Source: Parietichytrium sp. I65-24A | Lineage: Eukaryota; Sar; Bigyra; Thraustochytrida; Thraustochytriidae | Direction of reading: 5' to 3' | NCBI GenBank assembly: GCA_012862575.1 | Contig: BLSF01000019.1 | Location: 372,001-436,000 of the forward strand | DNA length: 64,000 bases | Shown here: positions 55,589 to 64,000 of the stretch, piece by piece | How the letters are laid out: each line of letters begins with the position of its first letter | Position numbering within the stretch: position 1 is the stretch's first letter | The notes under the pieces: model-generated | Seen by the model: only the letters and a program-made list of their open reading frames with translations | Told to the model about the DNA's origin: nothing | Database searches by the model: none | Program-made: the position numbers and the translations under genes

Positions 55589-57997
55589 CTACTCCTGATT
55601 GAAACCCACAGCCTCGAGCTGAAGCGCTTGCAGGATGTACTTTCGAAGCATGGCTTTAGAGGGATATCTGCGTTACATGAAACCGTTGCCTGGTCAGCAT
55701 CCATTCTAATTGCAAATATCGTTAAACTCTTCCATAGTCTCGTTCCGCAACTTACAATGGCAGTTCAATTCGGTTAAAGCAGGTATGGGCCTTTGGAAAT
55801 ACGCTTGTTTCGAATTTCTGCAACAAGGAAGAACAACAAAAGGTAAGCATGTCGACAAATTACAACCAAACCGGCCACTTCAACGAGCGATCAAAGAACA
55901 ACTTACCACAGAATCGATCGTGAAAAGCTTGATGTTTCCATCGTTGCCTTGCAGTGCGCTAAAGCCTTGCACAGGGACACGAGAGGTTCCAGTGGCAAAC
56001 TGCAGAAACCTCGCCTTTTGCTCTTCGGAGAACTCGTCCATGACCTCCCAGAACCACGCAACGACTTGGTGCTGGGTACCTTTGTTTGCGAATAAACCGC
56101 GGTAGTTCGTGTTAGTCCTCCAATCGTCCACGTTGATGTTAGGCAAACCACACAACAGCAGCTCCAGCTCCTGATAATCAAACACCGCGAGAAGGTTTGG
56201 TGGAATGACCTCGTAAAATCCGCGCAAAAGCATGGCAAGCTGTGGGGCGATGCGATCGAAGAGGATGTACTTGACGAGCAAATGCAAGTACTGTTCGCGA
56301 TTTTCGTTCGTTACCTCGACGTCCGAGCCGCCTGGCTTGAGGTCCACCGTTTGAGTCTCGCCAAAGACGCGAACGGCAGTCGTGAAGTCGAGATACAAAT
56401 ACTCCACATCGTCACACTCTCGAATGTCCTTCATGGACTTGTGCACCTGCGCATCAACAAACTCGATGTCATCCTGAGTGATAGGGAATCCCAAAAGATG
56501 CTTGTACAGCGGGCGAGTCATGTGCGCAGCAATAACATGGCCGTCAAATAGAGCCTTGCCCATAACGCGGCCGAGAAAGTAAAAATATTTCAAATGCAGC
56601 TCGTTGGCGATACCGGAGCTGGGGTTGATTTGGTAGCAAATGTTGTCTACCCCGGAATACTCGAAGAGGCCAAAGTCCACGTTAAAGCACTGGTCGGTCA
56701 AAAGCTGGAACCACTCGCGCGCCAAGCCACCGGCGTCAATGCCTTCCTCGCCGATGAATTCAAACCGAAAGAAGCGGTGCATATCCTTTGGAGAGAGCTT
56801 GTTGAGGTTATTGAACGAGTCTCGCAGGAGCTCTCTCCTCCTCACCTTGATTTGCACGCGGCCCTCCTCCCATTTGATTCGCATCTCCCCGATTTGTTTG
56901 CGAAACCACTTTAACTTTTCCATGAAAGACTGCGAGCTGATGTGCTCAATCTCGCTGGCGCTCACTGGTTTGGGCGAATTCCGTGGGTTCATGACAGCCT
57001 TTCCAGCTGGAATCCAGTCCAGCGTTTGGTCAGAGCGGACTTCGCGGACATACCCGTCATCGTACAGCCCTTCGTGCCATGCAGCGGTAATGAGGCGAGT
57101 AACGAACTGGTCCTTCTCGAGCAAATCGTCGTAAGTTGCGTTGAAACTCTCCAAGAGACGCTTGAGGTCACCAACGGTGTATTTGATCAAAAGAGAGGGA
57201 GCATTTTTAAGCTTGTCCTCCAAATCCTGTCTGCACTCGCAGTCGTCAGTGGAGATCTCCATGGACTCGAGCTTGAAAGCCAAGGTATCCTCGTCGAGCT
57301 TCTTGACATTTTCATCCAGCTCCTTGACGCACTTCTCCTCAAGAATAACCTTCCTCCGCTCCTCCTCGTCAGACTGCAGATTCTGCCACACCAGCAGGTT
57401 CCCATCCTTGTTCACCTTTCGCAGCCACTGCTGCTCCCCGCGCAGATGCAGCATATTCGCCACCACCTCGCTCTGCCCATCCAGTGCGCTCTGTGCGCCG
57501 CCGCTCTCCTCCTGCCGCGGCCGCTGCGATCCCGCGCCGCTTCCGCCCGCGCCGCTGCCCGCCGGGTCCATGCGCGCTTGCGACGCGCCCAAGTTGCCCA
57601 AATTTGGCGCACGAAGATGCGTTCCGCACGGGCACCTGAATATCGGCGCCCCCGGCGGCGGCACCAGCGTCGTCGAGCACGTGGGGCAGCGCACGTGCTG
57701 CACCTGCTGCGGCGGCTGCTGCTGCATCGTCGGCGCCATCAGCATCTGTCCGCACGGGCACAGGAAACGCTCGTGCCCCGTCGGCGGCTGCAACAGACGC
57801 CGGCATCGCGGACACCGCACCGGAGAGGGCGCCTGACGCTGCTGCTGCTGCTGCTGATGATGATGACTAGAGTGACTCTGTCCTGTCCCCGCACTACCGC
57901 CGCCCGCCTGTGACCGAGGCGTTCCCCGAGAACGTTCCCGAGAACCGCTACCAGTAGACGCGCCTGGACGGTTGGAGCTGGACCTGGAGTTGCCCAT
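55589..57997 (-). CDS. HECT E3 ubiquitin ligase with two LSD1-like zinc ribbons, three exons
   Basis: Exons are 55907-57997, 55756-55817 and 55589-55667 on the minus strand; introns are 89 bp (GTAAGT...TTGCAG) and 88 bp (GTAAGT...ACGCAG). The joined protein has 743 residues. Two LSD1-type zinc ribbons are at 60-84 (VRCPRCRRLLQPP) and 102-129 (VRCPTCSTTLVPPPGAP), after poly-His/Gln. The HECT domain runs from about 390 to the end (FRFEFIGEEGIDAGGLAREW, then YFYFLGRVMGKALFDGHVI). The catalytic Cys710 lies in KAHTCFNRIELP on the 62-bp second exon. The third exon supplies YPSKAMLRKYILQALQ and the terminal GFNQE, as in Nedd4-type ligases. Without splicing the catalytic cysteine would be lost. No C2 or WW domains are seen. 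Confidence 0.92.
57838..57869. repeat. Coding CTG/ATG triplet repeat
   Basis: Encodes the His/Gln run near residues 45-53 of the HECT ligase. Confidence 0.75.
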
Positions 57998-59260
57998 TTT
58001 CTTTCTTTCTTTCTTTCTCTCTCTCGCTTTGTCTTCTTTTCACTCACTTACTCTCTCTCTCTCAGAGGTCTGGGCTAGCGCAGAAAAATATAGCGGACGT
58101 ACTCGCCGGGGACACGCCGGTACGCGCGCCCTTCGCCCGCTCTATACGCCGCTACGCTCTCTTACCACCTCTCTCTCTCTCTGCGCTGGTGCAAGTATGC
58201 GCGGGTGTGCAACAGTGTGAGGGAGCGCGCTCTCGTGTCCTCTGTTCTCTGTTCTCTGTCCTCACAAAGAAAGGGACGGAGAAAATTCTCCGTGCGAAGA
58301 CCCCCGACCTCAGACGTACGGTAAGGATTGGCTAGGTGTGCTACGGTACGCGCCGGGGATGCTCAGGTGGGGTTCAATGGGAAAGGCTTACGGAGAGGAG
58401 AGTGCCTTGCTCCGAGTTTTAGTGTAAGTGGTAGGTGTGATTAGAGGGAGGAAGGTGCTTGACTCTCCTCGTAACCTGAACGGCTGCCAAGTAATAGTGT
58501 CTAGCGCTTTCACGTACTCTCACCTCTTTCCTTCCTCCCTTTCGCATTGCTAGTTGCTCATACTGTACTCCTACACTACTCCTCCCTCCCATCCTCTTTC
58601 CTTCCCACCACAAACTGGTAAGGGTTAGTACCAATGGACTTTATAAGCATGCGTATGCACGTAGGATTAGCTGTTAGCTAAATAGCACCATAGCACTTTG
58701 GTCACTGATTGCGTTAATGAGGTAGTGAGGTGGCTGCTAATATTTGTGTTTTCAAATCTCTTCTCTAATTATGATTAGCTTAATGCACTAAAAAGTGTGT
58801 CAGGGACTATTCCGAGCTACTGTTCCCTTCGGGTAGGATCGTCCTATCACATCCCTATTAGTTAGCTATTTGGAGTCAGTACCTGTGAGCTAGCGTCGGA
58901 ACCAAGGGGAGAGAACTGTGAGAATCAATAGGCAATGTGGTGGCTTATGCTGGCTTCCATGGAACCAGGTGGGCTGCCTCCGAACATCCCGAGGTACAGG
59001 GACTATTACTGTATACTTTACTGGTCGGTTACCTACCACCAGAACTCGAAGGGAATACTGTAGCTATCTGTAGCTTGTGTTGGAATACACTGCATCTGAG
59101 AGCAGCAACAGCAGCTCACAGTCAGTACGGTTGAGAGGAAATTTGTGACTTGACTTCCTAGACTGTGAGTTGGTAAACTCTTCCGGCTGAATCCTTTCTG
59201 ATTCTGAACTTGAAACTCTGACTCATCCAAGTACTTGGTACGTTTGACTTGAACTTTGGA

Positions 59261-59325
59261 ATCCTCTGAATTCTGAATTGCTGTTCTGAATTAACAGTGT
59301 AAGTTATTCTGAATTCTGAAATTCT
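59261..59325. repeat. AATTCTGA motif cluster
   Basis: Five copies of (G)AATTCTGA or close variants separated by short spacers; the densest occurrence of this intergenic motif besides 11560-11590. Confidence 0.7.
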
Positions 59326-59707
59326 GTGACACACTCGAAAGTGAAGGTGTGCGAACCGTAGCTTATTCTCTAGATAGCTCCTGATACACTAGCAAGAGGT
59401 ACCTCACTGGTAGTCACATCATAGCACAAATCGTTTTGGTCAAGTATTATTGTTCTGCGTATATATGGCGATAGTATGCACCGCGCTCGATATTTAGCGA
59501 TTTGCATAATGCGATAAACTCCTGAACGGATCTTCTGGGCTTATGAATTCCCTGTGACGAAGAGTAGCGCGCGCGAAGGCGCTCAATTTTGATTTATTAT
59601 TTCACACATTCACAGTCAATGTTCATTTATTTGTAAATCGTTGCTTTCATTGTCTTCATCTTTATCTGCATCTTCGTCTTCAGCCTCGGTCGATCGCTTC
59701 AAATGCG

Positions 59708-59733
59708 CATCATCATCATCATCATCATCATTA
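59708..59733. repeat. ATC trinucleotide microsatellite
   Basis: Eight ATC units in non-coding DNA, followed by a further ATCATCATC 16 bp on. Confidence 0.85.
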
Positions 59734-60146
59734 TCGCCATAGTTATCATCATCTTGTGTTGTTTTTGTTGTTGTTCAATGAAAATGCCACCATCTTTTTG
59801 ACGCCACGGGCCACACGCGTGTGTATGCTCCAGGTCCGATACTGACTTGGAGAGCGTGAGCTTGCTAGGTGCCGCGATAAGCTTGTGGAGAGTTGAGAGC
59901 TGAGCCTAGACAGTGCATTGCATCGATCAGCTTAAATCGACACTTTCGTTAGAACAGACTCGAAAGCCCTACTCGACGAAATAGCAGCGATTGTTCGCAG
60001 ATTGGGTCACTGGCTCAGGTCTCAAGCAAAGTGCAAGCAGTCCGCGGCGAGAGCACAAGGCTGGCGAGCAGAGCTGGCGTGGCAGTCAGTGGGTGCGGCA
60101 GTTGGCGAGACCGACGAGGCGGAGCATCTGCGGCCAGGGCCAAACC

Positions 60147-60942
60147 ATGTCGACCTTTGACAACCGGCCGCTGAATCGGGGACAGGCAGAATCTGTGAAG
60201 GACTACTTTTCGAAATGCTCGGAGCCGCCAGTGCACAGGTTTTCCAAAAGAGTGAATAACCAACCTCGGCCGAATGAGCACGAGAAATGGGATTACACCA
60301 AGGTAAGTCAGGTGAAGGTGAAGGTGGTCTGTCTGCTTCGGAGGTGCTCTGACGAGTACGACCTATTTGCGCGTAAAGCACGGAAACGAAGAGCAATGGG
60401 AGTGCCGGGGCGGGCTCTCCGAAACCAGATTTCACAAGGGTTTTAAACGGAGACAGAAAAGGAGTATCGAAAACGCCCCGAAAGACGCGCAAGAGCAACC
60501 GGTGTTCACGGCGTCGACGGCCAGGAGAGATAAACTCGCTTTCATATCTCGGGATGTTCGCAGTTACGATATCATCTCCGGTGCGGACAGGCCGGCCACC
60601 TCGCATCGTGTGCAACGCCACGCGGACTTTCCATCCTTTGATCCTGAGCGAGCAAATCGCCACGGGGGAAAGCGAATCCTAGGAGAAAATGCTTCCATAA
60701 CCAGACATGAAGCCCCAGAGTTTCGCTTCTTTGGGGATCGCCCGAGCACCACAAATGCAAGAGAGAGGACCAACGTCTTGGCGAAGGATGGTCTTCCTCT
60801 GCGGAAAAAGCAGTCTAGTGTGCTTGGTTTTGGGCGCGGGGACATTTCTTCCCGTGGCGTGGCGGACAATTTTGGAAACAGCTATTATCTTCAAAAGAGC
60901 AGGTCGAGCAAAACACTAGGAAGTCTACTCGGAAGAGAGTGA
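60147..60942 (+). CDS. Unknown basic protein, two exons
   Basis: I infer exon 1 at 60147-60302 and exon 2 at 60379-60942, phase 0, with a 76-bp intron (GTAAGT...TAAAG; CTCTGACG serves as a possible branch site). The product has 239 residues, rich in Arg, Ser and Asn, with no membrane segment and no coiled coil. Stretches such as KLAFISRDVRSYDIISGADR and FGFGRGDISSRG-like Gly/Arg motifs suggest an extended structural or binding protein rather than an enzyme. I do not recognise a family. Reading on without splicing gives 47 residues then a stop and leaves the long second frame without an ATG, which supports splicing. The exact acceptor is the least certain point. It converges on the SPFH-like gene. 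Confidence 0.55.
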
Positions 60943-61154
60943 ATGGTGGCACGATCAATATCTAGGTCGGGCGTATGTACTCTCCGCCGCGTCCCTTGTT
61001 TAAAAATAAAAGTGTCGAAAGGAAATGTTCGTGTTCAACAAGGTATCGTTTCAGCCATTCGGGCGCAAATGACATCTTCACATAGCATAAATCGATTTGT
61101 GCGTTTCACTTTCAAAAAAAACTCATGTATCATTCTGGTTATCTCATTTTACAG

Positions 61155-62390
61155 TTAGTCATCCTCCATGCCAAACACATCCCCCGCCCTTTCGGAATGC
61201 TGAAGTACTTTCGTCAAGTCCACGTTCATTTCAGAGAGACTCTTAAAGTAGCCCAGCCTTACTTGGTTTGTCTCTCTATAGAACTTGAGCCTTTGGGCAT
61301 GGCGCAACTCCTCAATTTTCATTTCGTTGTCCAGCTTTTTGCAGCGCAATTCGAAGTCCGCGCTGAGAAGCCTTTGCTCCCGCTCGTTGTTGGCCTTGTT
61401 TACCGCTTCTTCTGATTTTACACGATCCAGGGCTGTTTCGAAGTCTCTTTCCTGTTTAAGCTTTTCGCTTACCTCGGCTTTCAAGCCGTCAATGTCGACA
61501 ATGCGCAAGGAATGCAGCTCAACTCCAATATCTGCACAAGTTGAGAACGTGTTGTTCGGCGAGATGTCCATCTGCTTGTCTGCAAAGGCACCCTCAATTT
61601 CCTTGAGAAACTCGCGCTGGCGATCAGCTTTTAAAAATTCTTTGCTGGATGCTTTAGCCCCCAGATTTACAAGGTCCGCGTGGATAGCGTCGTGTAAATC
61701 CTTAAGTGGGTCTTCAGTCGCGCTAATCATGCGGGCCACGTCAGTGATGCTGATTCTCGCCACGAGATCGATTGTGAATCGAACACCATCAGCGAGCCGA
61801 AGATGGTGCTTCTGACTCACGTTACGGGGGCCGATGTAGAGCACGTATTGAGGCCCCGCGTCTTCGGTTGCTTGATCCCACTTGTGCTGCAAGACGATTT
61901 CTTCGGCATTCGGAAAGTATAATTTTGGACCAGGAATTACGCGCAAGGTGCTCGTCCTGCTCTTCCGCTCCGTCTGCTGCGGCTCCCCGACGAAGACCTT
62001 CTCCTTCACCGTATCGTCGCCATTTCGCACCATTTCGGCCGCCTCCTCCCCTCTGGAAACGATCACAACATGTTGATCGGTTTTGAGGCTGATCAAGTTG
62101 TGGACAGTCACGCTGCTGTGGATGACCGAGTTGCAAAACATCGAAGCTGGCCCACAGATGTTTTCACGTCTTCCGTCTTTGTACGCCACTGAAAGGTACT
62201 GTTCGCTCGTCGCGGTGAAGTTATCCAAGAACTGGATGTAAGAAAACCATAGATACTTGAGCCTCGGCCCCACAAGCACCTCGCTCTCTCCAGTTCGCGA
62301 CCACACAACCGCTGCCTCGCCGTGCTTTATGGTGCGTTTTCCGATTCGCACTTTGCGGACGTATCCTCCGCGCCTGTGGCTCCAACCCAT
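61155..62390 (-). CDS. SPFH/band-7-like domain protein
   Basis: A 411-residue protein. Residues 1-150 form beta-rich repeats (VLVGPRLKYLWFSYIQFLDN, QYLSVAYKDGRRENICGPAS). Residues about 175-300 look like the SPFH/band-7 core: VLYIGPRNVSQKHHLRLADG then VRFTIDLVARISITD. A charged helical region (about 300-400) follows, including EKLKQERDFETALDRVKSEE and NEREQRLLSADFEL. The order of beta repeats, SPFH-like domain and long helix also recalls the shoulder and cap of major vault protein, but the length is half of MVP. There is no transmembrane segment. I place it in the SPFH superfamily without a precise name. The start ATG is the first in frame. Confidence 0.62.
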   Translation of the reverse strand: MGWSHRRGGYVRKVRIGKRTIKHGEAAVVWSRTGESEVLVGPRLKYLWFSYIQFLDNFTATSEQYLSVAYKDGRRENICGPASMFCNSVIHSSVTVHNLISLKTDQHVVIVSRGEEAAEMVRNGDDTVKEKVFVGEPQQTERKSRTSTLRVIPGPKLYFPNAEEIVLQHKWDQATEDAGPQYVLYIGPRNVSQKHHLRLADGVRFTIDLVARISITDVARMISATEDPLKDLHDAIHADLVNLGAKASSKEFLKADRQREFLKEIEGAFADKQMDISPNNTFSTCADIGVELHSLRIVDIDGLKAEVSEKLKQERDFETALDRVKSEEAVNKANNEREQRLLSADFELRCKKLDNEMKIEELRHAQRLKFYRETNQVRLGYFKSLSEMNVDLTKVLQHSERAGDVFGMEDD

Positions 62391-62766
62391 CTTCAGATCT
62401 CTCTTCGCTAAACGACACTGGTGACCTCTCCGCCCTTCACTCCTCTTTCGCGTTTGGGTTTGGGTTTTGCGTTGACTGCAACGTGGAAAGACATCGAACG
62501 TTCCAAATCTTGGGATGATCTATTCATTGGCTACTTTCAACTACTGAAAATGCCAAAAATTGCAAAAGTCATCACTAAGAGCGTTGTGTAAGAGTGTCGC
62601 GTGGAAATGTAGCTAGTGAATCTAGCTAGCTGGTGCTAACTGTGAGGCCAACATCGAACGAGGCAAGCAACGAATCAATCATGCGAAGACGTTGGGTGCA
62701 CTTGGTGGCGCCGCGCAAATCCGAGATATTTCGAACGCTGAGGATCGCTGAGGACTGAGGACACCA
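62391..62766. other. Intergenic between SPFH-like and DUF218 genes
   Basis: No gene seen; contains AATCTAGCTAGCTGG near 62619 and GAGGATCGCTGAGGACTGAGGA direct repeats near 62740. Confidence 0.45.
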
Positions 62767-63729
62767 CTAATGCGACCAAGGCAAGCCGTACGGATAGGGT
62801 TTTGTTTCGCAATAAGAAAATAACGGCGCGATCTCCGGACACGTCATTACGTAAGGGTGCTGTCTTCTGAAAGGGTTACGTTCCACACGTTTTCGCTTCA
62901 GGATCGCTTCGTGGCAACCAAATGGGTCTTGCTGAAAAGTTTCCACCGAACTCTTTGCTTCGATTTGCGTCAACCGAGGCAATGCCTCTCGGAACAGCGG
63001 ATGGTCAGGGTCTACCCCAACGTACTTGAACGTATGAACCGGAAACTGTATCGCGCCACGATGCAAAGTTTTAAATCTTTCGCCTTTGAATGAAAACCCC
63101 ACCACGGTAACCAGATGAGGGTAGTTTCCAGTCACCTCTCGGAACCGACAAAGCGCAAAGAGCAAGTTTTCCAAGGAATCACGCGCGAACTCTTCAAGCA
63201 CTGTCCGTGACCGGACACGCGAGCTGCCGGCGACCGTCCTCCACCAATTGAAGTGGTCAGCTATCGAGTAGTACGAGAACGCTTCTGAGATTGGCCCAGC
63301 AGCAACCCTGGTTTGGCCCCCGCTGAAGACAAGCAGCGCTTGCGGGTCTTGAGCAGCAAGCTTGATGCCTTCTTTGATATGCGCAGCTATTGCTTGTGGC
63401 ATCCCAATGTTTTTTTGGTAGTCAAGTAAAAGCCATGGCTCGTCAATCACGGGGGCGCTGTCAAGGTCCTTGCGTCCTGGTGCAAGCACGCTGTGCCCAG
63501 CAACCACGACCATGTTCCTGAGAGTCGCCATATGTTCAGGGTCTGGGGGTTCAAGCCCGAATCTGGTCGCAAGAGGAGAGTCCTGACGCAGACCACGCTC
63601 ATCGGCTCGAAGAGGTGAGAGAAAAATGACCATCAACCCGAAAAGAAGGACTGCTGCGAGCAGGGCCTTGCTGCGCGAAAACACGGAGTGGCCGCCATCT
63701 CCCAAACTATGTGAGGCAAACGAACTCAT
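62767..63729 (-). CDS. DUF218-type membrane protein
   Basis: A 320-residue type II membrane protein. A short serine-rich head precedes one membrane span at 21-40 (KALLAAVLLFGLMVIFLSPL). The rest is a DUF218-like domain of the fungal and protist kind: NMVVVAGHSVLAPG, LLVFSGGQTR, FARDSLENLLFALCRFREVT and VTVVGFSFKGERFKTLHRGA. A conserved end with HPYVMTCPEIAPLFSYC also belongs to that group. Bacterial DUF218 members (SanA, YdcF) act in envelope or nucleotide-related processes; the eukaryotic role is not established. The domain likely faces the secretory lumen. The first true ATG is at 63729. Upstream DNA has TATAATAG near 63820. Confidence 0.78.
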   Translation of the reverse strand: MSSFASHSLGDGGHSVFSRSKALLAAVLLFGLMVIFLSPLRADERGLRQDSPLATRFGLEPPDPEHMATLRNMVVVAGHSVLAPGRKDLDSAPVIDEPWLLLDYQKNIGMPQAIAAHIKEGIKLAAQDPQALLVFSGGQTRVAAGPISEAFSYYSIADHFNWWRTVAGSSRVRSRTVLEEFARDSLENLLFALCRFREVTGNYPHLVTVVGFSFKGERFKTLHRGAIQFPVHTFKYVGVDPDHPLFREALPRLTQIEAKSSVETFQQDPFGCHEAILKRKRVERNPFRRQHPYVMTCPEIAPLFSYCETKPYPYGLPWSH

Positions 63730-64000
63730 TTCAGAGTACCAGCTTTCCGAATTCAAGCCAGCAAGAACTTGCAATAATAATAAAAAGCTGCCGGCCTCGG
63801 CTTCGCTCCCCGCCCACTATTATATTTTCTAACTTGACTTTGACGTGGCACTGTTGAGACGGTTCGATCGATTCTAGTGCAACGGCAGCGAACACTCCGC
63901 AACGCCACCGTGGTTCCCATGTGCCTGTAGACTTCCTTCCGCTCTCTTCGTAGTGTGGGCAAAGATGGTCGCACACTGCGAGTACAGTACTCCCTGTACT
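63730..64000. other. Right edge, non-coding
   Basis: Promoter side of the DUF218 gene with an A/T-rich TATTATATTTTC near 63820; no further gene seen before the window ends. Confidence 0.45.

Larger units (their letters stand above)
57998..60146. other. Long divergent intergenic region
   Basis: After a TTTC/CT tract (57998-58070) and an AAAATATA element near 58084, I see no gene. TAG-dense DNA covers about 58620-58920 and 59330-59560. Clustered AATTCTGA motifs lie at 59261-59325 and an ATC triplet run at 59708-59733. Confidence 0.5.

Noticed and set aside
1-64000. Transposons, LTR elements, viral genes, CRISPR arrays
   Set aside because: No reverse transcriptase, integrase, transposase or capsid-like frame and no long terminal repeats or spaced direct-repeat array were seen.

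Overview
This window looks like nuclear DNA of an intron-poor, compact unicellular eukaryote. It carries about 24 protein genes in 64 kb, most of them single-exon. The few introns I can resolve are short (76-123 bp) with GTRAGT donors. Gene content is strictly eukaryotic: 26S proteasome Rpt6, GARP subunit VPS54, a GID7/WDR26-type WD40 protein, a WNK kinase, a HECT ubiquitin ligase, long-form tRNase Z, a serine palmitoyltransferase small subunit and a peroxisomal enoyl-CoA reductase ending in AKL. Gene density and near absence of introns would fit a mesophilic red microalga of the Porphyridium type, but no gene here is diagnostic of photosynthesis or of that lineage, so the assignment is inference.

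Layout. 1-12.6 kb: PECR-like reductase (+) converging on the GID7/WDR26 protein (-), a flavodoxin-fold quinone reductase (-), a tiny ssSPT-like gene (+) and VPS54 (-). 12.6-21 kb: a secreted RCC1-repeat protein (+), a P1B copper ATPase with a cysteine-rich tail (+) and a two-exon NADPH-dependent FMN reductase (+). 21.8-33.7 kb: a very large WNK kinase (+), a small two-exon coiled-coil/tail-anchor gene (+), an R3H protein with RGG repeats and a U-box-like segment (-), a membrane Kelch protein (+) and an ILRUN-like protein (-). 34.7-46.3 kb: two membrane proteins of unknown function, a long coiled-coil protein (+), RPT6 (-), an EF-hand-like protein (-) and a CCDC24-like protein (+). 46.6-64 kb: tRNase Z (-), an NYN-KH ribonuclease-like protein (+), a three-exon thiolase-like protein (-), an EF-hand/TPR protein (+), a three-exon HECT ligase with LSD1-like zinc ribbons (-), a two-exon unknown (+), an SPFH/band-7-like protein (-) and a DUF218 membrane protein (-).

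Organisation. Convergent neighbours are packed 130-480 bp apart. Most divergent pairs are separated by 0.6-2.2 kb of non-coding DNA rich in microsatellites, CTAG-type palindromes and stop-dense tracts. There is no operon logic. The shared themes are protein turnover (Rpt6, HECT, GID7), RNA handling (tRNase Z, NYN-KH, R3H), membrane traffic (VPS54) and redox/lipid metabolism.

The points that most deserve a second look are the WNK kinase with a Tudor-like insert, the metallothionein-like tail of the copper ATPase, the NYN-KH protein, the cysteine-less thiolase with 3' introns, the HECT ligase whose catalytic cysteine sits on a 62-bp exon, and the recurrent palindromic islands between genes. I saw no transposon, viral remnant, rRNA, tRNA or CRISPR array.
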